8,573 nt of DNA, taken from the NCBI GenBank assembly GCA_003133425.1, contig PKXI01000449.1, forward strand, positions 17,636-26,208, written 5' to 3'. The translations under genes and the position numbers were made by a program. Positions 1 through 3,851 of the stretch are shown here, one piece after another; positions within the stretch are counted from its first letter, which is position 1; each line of letters starts with the position of its first letter. The notes below the pieces were generated by a model. The model saw only the letters and a list, made by a program, of their open reading frames with translations. It did not search any database and was not told the DNA's origin. This stretch comes from Acidobacteriaceae bacterium (GTDB lineage Bacteria; Acidobacteriota; Terriglobia; Terriglobales; Acidobacteriaceae).

Positions 1-492
1 TTCCAACAGTGCGGCGGACTGGACCTGGACCCCATTTGCGCTGAACTGACCTATGGACTTGAGCGGCTCTGCGCCTTCATGCAGGACGTGGACTCGGTCT
101 ACGACGTGGTGTGGGCGTGCGATCCCGAGACGGGCGCGGTTGTCACCTACGGCGATCTGCGGCTGACCGAGGAGCTGCAGTACTCGGTGTACAACTTTGA
201 GGACGCTGATGTGGAGCGGCTGTGGGCGCACTTCAACAGCTACGAGGCCGAAGCGCAGGGTCTGTTGGCGAAGGCGAACGCGGTGCTGGCCGATGACAAG
301 GCGACCGCAACGGGGAAGCGCCGGTTCCCGCTCATCTCCACTTATGAGCTGGCGCTCAAGTGCTCGAACCTTTTCAATCTTCTTGACGCGCGCGGGGCGA
401 TCAGCGTGACCGAGCGCGTAGGCATGATCGGCCGCATTCGCACACTGGCTGTTGGCGTGGCCAAGGTGTACGCGGCACAGCAGACGAGTTAG
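1..492 (+). CDS. glyQ: Glycyl-tRNA synthetase alpha subunit, C-terminal part (5' end outside window)
   Basis: This is the class II catalytic subunit of the alpha2beta2 bacterial glycyl-tRNA synthetase, which charges tRNA-Gly with glycine in the cytoplasm. The frame is open from base 1 and reads FQQCGGLDLDPICAELTYGL, then ERLCAF and DSVYDVVW. This corresponds to the GlyQ core (FQQVGGLE...ITYGLERL...VDSVYDLVW in E. coli). YNFEDADVERLW, then FNLLDARGAISVTER and IGRIRTLAVGVAKVYAAQ, match the conserved C-terminal helical region. 163 codons are visible before the TAG at 490-492, so roughly the N-terminal half is missing. The linker after LLAKANAVLADDKATATGKRR is somewhat longer than in E. coli. The partner subunit glyS follows, separated by a repeat insertion that begins at the stop codon. 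Identification is secure from these motifs. Confidence 0.97.
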   Translation, partial: FQQCGGLDLDPICAELTYGLERLCAFMQDVDSVYDVVWACDPETGAVVTYGDLRLTEELQYSVYNFEDADVERLWAHFNSYEAEAQGLLAKANAVLADDKATATGKRRFPLISTYELALKCSNLFNLLDARGAISVTERVGMIGRIRTLAVGVAKVYAAQQTS

Positions 493-626
493 CGGACGCC
501 AGATTCTGTTTCGGGATCGAAGCAGGCATTCCCTCAGGGGCTAAAGCCCGGTCGATTTTTTGGGGATTTATGTACGGGCTAAAGCCCGTACCCTTCAAAG
601 CAGATAGCTATTCACGAGTTAGCGGA
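484..626. repeat. Two-hairpin repeat element with 13-bp flanking direct repeats, inserted between glyQ and glyS
   Basis: The 13-mer ACGAGTTAGCGGA occurs at 484-496, where it contains the glyQ TAG, and again exactly at 614-626, a 130-bp offset. The flanking bases differ on both sides (G483/C613 and C497/A627), so the match is precisely bounded. Between the copies lie two hairpins with the same TAAA loop: GGGC/GCCC at 538-549 and an 8-bp stem at 572-591. Removing one copy plus the intervening DNA would leave glyQ ending 19 nt before the glyS ATG, with GCGGAAAG as a ribosome binding site, which is a normal operon junction. I read this as a small non-autonomous REP/REPIN- or MITE-like insertion that duplicated its target. 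The repeat pair is seen directly; the insertion history is inference. Confidence 0.7.
572..591. repeat. Perfect 8-bp hairpin, GTACGGGC-TAAA-GCCCGTAC
   Basis: The left arm is 572-579, the loop TAAA 580-583 and the right arm 584-591, with no mismatches. It shares the core GGGCTAAAGCCC with the shorter hairpin at 538-549, so the two are related units about 34 bp apart. No run of T follows the right arm, so it is not an intrinsic terminator. It lies in the glyQ-glyS leader and could affect mRNA stability or coupling, but nothing in the sequence proves a role. Confidence 0.8.
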
Positions 627-641
627 AAGATATTCAAAGTT

Positions 642-2729
642 ATGTCTGATTTTTTGTTGGAGATTGGGCTGGAAGAAGTTCCAGCTCGCATGATTGCTGG
701 AGCCGAGGCTGAGCTTGGCCGCCGTGTGAATGATTTGCTTTCGCGCGAGCGGCTGCTCGGGCCGGCGGCTAAACTTACGACTTACTCGACGCCGCGGCGG
801 TTGGCTGTGCTGGTAGAGGACGTACTCGCAAGCCAGTCGGACACCGAAGAGAAGTTGACCGGGCCTTCGCGGAAGGTGGCGTTCAAAGACGGAGCGCCAA
901 CGGCGGCTGCCGAGGCCTTTGCGAAGAAGGCCGGCGTGGCTGTTTCGGCTCTGGAAAAAGTTGCCAACGCCAAGGGTGAGTACGTGGGCGCGACGGTGAA
1001 GCGGCAGGGGCGCGCGGCGTCGGAGCTGCTGGCTACCGAGTTGCCCAAGGAAGTGCTCGGTCTCTACTGGGCCAAGAACATGTACTGGCGCGCGGGCAAG
1101 CCGGAGCGGTTTGTGCGGCCGGTGCGGTGGATTGTGGCGCTGCTCGATGCAGCGATTGTTCCGGTGGAGATTGCCGGGATTGGAGCGGCCAATGCGAGCC
1201 GCGGGCATCGCATTCTTCACGGCGACCACCCCGTGGTTCTAACTTCGGCGAAGAGCTACAAAGAAACCCTGCGCGCCGCAAAAGTTATGGTGGACGTCGC
1301 GGAGCGCAGGCATTCGATTCGCAAGGGGCTGGATGCGGCAACACGCACGGTGGCTGGTGCGCGGTGGCGCGAAGATGAGGCGCTGGTGGAGACGGTGGTG
1401 CATCTGACCGAGTGGCCCACCGTGATCCTCGGCGACTTTGAGCCGGAATACCTGGCGCTTCCGGAAGAAGTGCTGGTTACGGTGATGCGCGACCACCAGA
1501 AATATTTCGCAATTGAGGGCGCAGACGGGAAGCTTGCGCCGCACTTTCTGGGGGTGCTGAATACGCAGGTGGACGACGAGGGCCGCGCAATTATCCGGCA
1601 CGGGAATGCGCGGGTGCTGCGGGCGCGGTTCAAAGACGCACGGTTCTTCTGGGACTTCGACCAGAAGACACCACTGGCAGAGCGCGTGGAGAGCCTGAAG
1701 AATGTCACCTTCCAGAAGGAGTTGGGAAGCTATCACTGGAAGACCGAGCAGAATCTGCGAGTCGCCGAGAACCTGAGCGGGAAGCTGATGAGCGACTACG
1801 GCGTTCAATTCGATGTGTATCGGTTGAAGAATGCCATACGATACGCCAAGACTGATCTCACTACTGAGCTTGTGAAAGAGTTTACCGAGTTGCAGGGAGT
1901 GATTGGCGGTCTCTACGCGCGTGCGCAAGGACTGGGCGAGACAGTTGCTCAAGCAATTTATGACCAGTACAAGCCTGCTTCGACCGACGATGCGATTCCT
2001 TCGACTGTCGAAGGGCGAGTGCTGGGGTTGGCGGACCGCATTCAAACGATTACGGCGATGTTTGGAATCGGCAACGCGCCTACGGGATCGAAAGATCCGT
2101 TTGCGCTAAGGCGAGCGGCGAACGCGATTGTGAAGATTCTGGCGGAGTCGGGGCTGCCGCTGACGCTGGACGATGTGGTGGGAGCGGCCGGGCCGGACGC
2201 CGCGAATAAGGCGCAGGTTGCGGCCTTTCTGCGCGAGCGGCTGCACTTCTATTTAAAAGAAGTGCGCGGCTTTGCATATGACGTTGTTGCTGCGGTACTG
2301 GCGGCTGGGGCAGACGATGTCTGCGATGCGATTGCGCGGGCCGATGCGTTGACGGCGGTGCGCGGGTCGGAAGATTTCGCGGCGATTTCTGCGGCCTTCA
2401 AGCGGATCAAGAATATTCTGCGGCAGGCGGAGGAAAAGGGATTTGACCTCCAGGCAGGCTCTGGAATCGGCCTCTCTGCAGAGGCACAGCGGCTCCACGA
2501 TGCGGCTGCCGCGCTTGCGCCGGAAGTCGCGACGCTGCGGCAATTACGCTCGTACAACGAAGCGCTGGCTTTGATTGCTACGCTGCGTCCGGCTGTGGAT
2601 GCGTTCTTCGACAAGGTGATGGTGCTGGATCCCGATCCGGCGGTGCGCGGTGCGCACCTGGGGCTGATCGATGGCGTGCTTCGAGGTTTCTCGGGCATTG
2701 CGGATTTCAGCGAGATTGTTACCGCTTAG
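642..2729 (+). CDS. glyS: Glycyl-tRNA synthetase beta subunit
   Basis: This is the tRNA-recognising beta subunit that pairs with GlyQ to make glycyl-tRNA. The 695-aa length is close to the 689 aa of E. coli GlyS. The N-terminus SDFLLEIGLEEVPARMI is the family signature. Further matches are NARVLRARFKDARFFWDFDQ, AKTDLTTELVKEFTELQGVIGGLYA (KTDL at residues 403-406), GIGNAPTGSKDPFALRRAAN (KDPFALRRA at 484-492) and the C-terminal anticodon-binding-type segment FDKVMVLDPDPAVR from residue 656. I chose ATG 642 because family homology begins there. An in-frame ATG at 570 would add 24 residues that are only the translation of the upstream repeat element. A weak purine-rich site, GCGGAAAG, precedes the chosen start. 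The gene ends at TAG 2727-2729. No frameshift or missing segment was seen. Confidence 0.97.
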   Translation: MSDFLLEIGLEEVPARMIAGAEAELGRRVNDLLSRERLLGPAAKLTTYSTPRRLAVLVEDVLASQSDTEEKLTGPSRKVAFKDGAPTAAAEAFAKKAGVAVSALEKVANAKGEYVGATVKRQGRAASELLATELPKEVLGLYWAKNMYWRAGKPERFVRPVRWIVALLDAAIVPVEIAGIGAANASRGHRILHGDHPVVLTSAKSYKETLRAAKVMVDVAERRHSIRKGLDAATRTVAGARWREDEALVETVVHLTEWPTVILGDFEPEYLALPEEVLVTVMRDHQKYFAIEGADGKLAPHFLGVLNTQVDDEGRAIIRHGNARVLRARFKDARFFWDFDQKTPLAERVESLKNVTFQKELGSYHWKTEQNLRVAENLSGKLMSDYGVQFDVYRLKNAIRYAKTDLTTELVKEFTELQGVIGGLYARAQGLGETVAQAIYDQYKPASTDDAIPSTVEGRVLGLADRIQTITAMFGIGNAPTGSKDPFALRRAANAIVKILAESGLPLTLDDVVGAAGPDAANKAQVAAFLRERLHFYLKEVRGFAYDVVAAVLAAGADDVCDAIARADALTAVRGSEDFAAISAAFKRIKNILRQAEEKGFDLQAGSGIGLSAEAQRLHDAAAALAPEVATLRQLRSYNEALALIATLRPAVDAFFDKVMVLDPDPAVRGAHLGLIDGVLRGFSGIADFSEIVTA

Positions 2730-2760
2730 GACGGGACACCGTTTTTCTGACAGACAGGTT

Positions 2761-2809
2761 CGTGGCTTCCCACCTTTGCGACAGAAACAAGTCGCAAAGA
2801 TGGGGCACG
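2761..2809. repeat. Hairpin repeat, copy 1 (TTTGCGAC stem)
   Basis: The arms at 2769-2782 and 2791-2804 pair over 14 positions with a single C2773/A2800 mismatch, around the 8-nt loop AGAAACAA. CGTG at 2761-2764 can pair with CACG at 2806-2809 to extend the base. It aligns with the hairpin at 2953-2994 through the shared TTCGTG left flank, the AAACAA loop core and the TGGGGCAC right flank, so the two belong to one dispersed family. The C-A mismatch becomes a G-U wobble in a minus-strand transcript. Confidence 0.75.
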
Positions 2810-2856
2810 GGACTTCTCTGCGACAAGAGAGACGGGCGGACTGAGATTTTAGCTAT

Positions 2857-2891
2857 CCCACCCATTCCGCAAAATGCGCGGAATGGATGGG
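2857..2891. repeat. Hairpin repeat, copy 2 (ATTCCGC stem)
   Basis: The arms at 2857-2870 and 2878-2891 pair over 14 positions with one C2861/A2887 mismatch, around the loop AAAATGC. The lower stem CCCACCC/GGATGGG is the same as in the neighbouring hairpins, while the upper stem differs in sequence but stays complementary. Conserved base, changed tip and preserved pairing are what one expects if structure rather than primary sequence is maintained. Confidence 0.7.
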
Positions 2892-2925
2892 GGACCCCGG
2901 CGCTGATTGTCACCGCTTCTAGATC

Positions 2926-3024
2926 CGGCAAATAAATACTGTCTTCGTGCTACCCCACCCTAGCCACAAAAACAAAGACGTGGCGAGGATGGGGCACCCA
3001 AAGGTTGTTGGTATTTATTTGCCG
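2926..3024. repeat. 99-bp palindromic element: perfect 14-bp terminal inverted repeat enclosing hairpin copy 3
   Basis: CGGCAAATAAATAC at 2926-2939 is the exact reverse complement of 3011-3024. Inside it lies a third hairpin, with arms 2953-2967 and 2980-2994. Those pair over 15 positions with two mismatches, including the shared C2958/A2989 position, around the loop 2968-2979. The right flank reads TGGGGCACCCA. The AT-rich inverted repeat contrasts with the GC-rich surroundings. No direct repeat was seen immediately outside it. It may be a MITE-like unit, or a hairpin repeat inserted into an older palindrome. No transposase is present. Confidence 0.7.
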
Positions 3025-3047
3025 AAGCAATAGTTGAATTAGTCCCA

Positions 3048-3065
3048 GGTCTCAGAATCGAGACC
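3048..3065. repeat. Short 6-bp hairpin, GGTCTC-AGAATC-GAGACC
   Basis: A perfect 6-bp stem with a 6-nt loop lies just before a stretch resembling other dispersed repeats. AGAATCG recurs at 3114-3120, where it is preceded by TTG. It is too short to be assigned a role, and no T-run follows. Confidence 0.4.
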
Positions 3066-3102
3066 GATTCGACTTCGCTCACGGCAGGCTCTGGGGCACC
3101 CA
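3066..3102. repeat. Fragment of a dispersed TTCGACTTCGCTCA-type repeat
   Basis: TTCGACTTCGCTCA at 3068-3081 followed by CGGCAGGCTCTGGGGCACCCA resembles the repeat that is read through inside the downstream gene (3481-3537), which also contains TTCGACTT and TTCGCTCAGG. The end GGGGCACCCA duplicates the right flank of the hairpin at 2953-2994. This looks like a composite of two repeat types. The family assignment comes from recognition of the motif and was not searched. Confidence 0.45.
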
Positions 3103-3159
3103 AACCATTCTTGAGAATCGGCAACTTCTTCCCCGCATCTTCCGCTGTTCCTGCGCGTC

Positions 3160-3165
3160 TACAAT
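3160..3165 (+). promoter_or_regulatory. Possible -10 box TACAAT for the orf-lptCA-lptB operon
   Basis: TACAAT matches the sigma-70 -10 consensus at 5 of 6 positions and ends 8 nt before the ATG at 3174. Transcription starting at the usual distance would begin on or within one or two bases of that ATG, giving a leaderless or nearly leaderless mRNA. This agrees with the absence of a Shine-Dalgarno sequence here. No convincing -35 hexamer is present at 16-18 bp, which lowers confidence. Confidence 0.35.
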
Positions 3166-3173
3166 CAGTACAG

Positions 3174-3848
3174 ATGGCTGACACGCTTTATTTGAGTTTG
3201 TGGTATCCGAATCTGCGCCTGGCGGCGCTCGCTGACAAGCTGACGGCGGTGCTGGGCGCCTTTGCTGCGCATGGCGGCGAGGCGGGGGTCTATGCCGCAA
3301 CCGTGTGGCCCATCAATTGGACCGAGACTCCCATCTTTCAGCGGGTTTGGGGACGCGGAGGCAAAACGCCCAGCCAGGACGCGGAACCGCGGCTGGCAGT
3401 CGAAGAGGCACTTGAACTGCTGCATGACGATTACGCCTACGAGTTCCAGATTGGCTGGAGCCTGTGGGAGTTGGAATTCCAAAAAGCAGGTCCTTCGACT
3501 TCCCCTTCGCTTCGCTCAGGGTCCGCTCAGGATGACATGCTCGACGCGCGCTGGGTGCGGGAGCCGCGGTTGGTGCGGGTGACCGGATTCGGGCCGCTGT
3601 TCGACGAGGCGGCGTTCGAGCAGGATGGGCACATCCGTGTGGACTTTGGCTCGGACACACCGTTCCTGGAAGAAGAGCTCGAGCTGGACTCGGTGGCTGC
3701 GCGGCACGTGGAAGAGAATGTGCGCCAACTGGTGGCGCTGACCACGGCCGTCGAGAAAGCTTCAGGGGCGACGGCGCGACTGTTGTGGTCTGAGTTGGGC
3801 GAGAGCCTTGCACAGCGGCTGGCGGCACGACTGGGAGTGAGGAACTAG
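3174..3848 (+). CDS. Unrecognised 224-aa protein, first gene of the lpt operon
   Basis: I do not recognise this protein. It begins MADTLYLSLWYPNLRLAALA and is soluble-looking, with no signal peptide or membrane segment. It is rich in Trp and acidic residues (W at 10, 45, 49, 59, 95, 98, 127 and 205) and has an acidic stretch EEELELDS near residues 166-173, followed by likely amphipathic helix to the end. Residues about 104-121 (KAGPSTSPSLRSGSAQDD) are the translation of a dispersed DNA repeat and probably form a loop. ATG 3174 is preferred over an in-frame TTG at 3111, because the extra 21 residues are low-quality sequence and a -10 box lies just before 3174. The stop is 3 nt before the GTG of the LptC/A protein, so co-transcription and a link to LPS export are likely but unproven. 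Codon use resembles the neighbours. Confidence 0.8.
   Translation: MADTLYLSLWYPNLRLAALADKLTAVLGAFAAHGGEAGVYAATVWPINWTETPIFQRVWGRGGKTPSQDAEPRLAVEEALELLHDDYAYEFQIGWSLWELEFQKAGPSTSPSLRSGSAQDDMLDARWVREPRLVRVTGFGPLFDEAAFEQDGHIRVDFGSDTPFLEEELELDSVAARHVEENVRQLVALTTAVEKASGATARLLWSELGESLAQRLAARLGVRN
3481..3537. repeat. Dispersed repeat read in frame inside the 3174-3848 gene
   Basis: The stretch starts AAAAAGCAGGTCCTTCGACTT, allowing for the base limit roughly 3481-3501, and ends GCTCAGGATGACA at 3537. CGCTCAGG occurs twice, at 3513-3520 and 3524-3531, so the copy has an internal partial duplication. Read on the minus strand it gives the peptide CHPERTLSEAKGKSKDLLFG, a pattern I associate with junk translations of this repeat in acidobacterial and related annotations. 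It sits between WELEFQ and MLDARWVREP and keeps the reading frame. Confidence 0.6.
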
Positions 3849-3851
3849 GGC

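Larger units (their letters stand above)
2714..2918. repeat. Near-perfect 14-bp direct repeat copying the 3' end of glyS
   Basis: GATTGTTACCGCTT at 2714-2727, which runs from the last codons of glyS into the first base of its stop, recurs as GATTGTCACCGCTT at 2905-2918. There is one difference (T2720 versus C2911) and the offset is 191 bp. The DNA between the copies holds two hairpin repeats. The arrangement parallels the exact 13-bp duplication at the glyQ end, which suggests repeat insertion with target duplication followed by one base change. Both copies are visible; the mechanism is inference, and a chance match cannot be excluded. Confidence 0.45.
2730..3173. other. 444-bp non-coding region packed with hairpin repeats
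   Basis: No ORF here looks like a gene. The short open frames cross the palindromes and have no recognisable protein features. The region holds hairpins at 2761-2809, 2857-2891 and 2953-2994, a perfect inverted repeat spanning 2926-3024, a small hairpin at 3048-3065 and a repeat fragment at 3066-3102. The word GGGGCACCCA occurs twice (2991-3000 and 3093-3102), with a relative TGGGGCAC at 2801-2808. No hairpin is followed by a T-run on either strand, so no intrinsic terminator for glyS could be assigned. The last about 70 bases before 3174 lack repeats and probably carry the promoter of the next operon. Confidence 0.75.

Noticed and set aside
531..561. Possible intrinsic terminator after glyQ: the GGGC-TAAA-GCCC hairpin followed by T6 at 556-561
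   Set aside because: The stem has only 4 bp and the T-run starts 6 nt beyond it. A terminator between two subunits that must be co-expressed is also unlikely. It is better explained as part of the repeat element.
1239..2045. Long minus-strand open frame (268 aa) opposite glyS
   Set aside because: It is fully antisense to conserved GlyS sequence and has no recognisable domain. It is a codon-bias shadow, like the 169-aa and 176-aa antisense frames at 5366-5875 and 6426-6956.
2769..2994. The strong hairpins downstream of glyS as rho-independent terminators
   Set aside because: None is followed by a T-run on either strand. Their shared sequence and structure mark them as dispersed repeats.
2992..3008. 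Sigma-54 promoter resembling GGGCAC...TTGT, of interest because rpoN is nearby
   Set aside because: The gap between the two elements is 7 nt rather than the 5 expected, the GC element is incomplete, and the sequence belongs to a repeat flank.
2953..3024. CRISPR-like array formed by the repeated GGGGCACC hairpins
   Set aside because: Spacing and repeat length are irregular, the copies differ, and no spacers of uniform size or cas genes are present.
3111..3173. TTG start at 3111 giving a 245-aa form of the unknown protein
   Set aside because: It is a rare start codon with no ribosome binding site, the added residues look like translated non-coding DNA, and a -10 box lies within the extension.
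3313..3828. Minus-strand 171-aa frame opposite the unknown gene
   Set aside because: It is Pro/Ser/Arg-rich with no domain, and it contains the peptide typical of antisense reading of the dispersed repeat. The + strand frame continues tightly into the operon and is the better gene.
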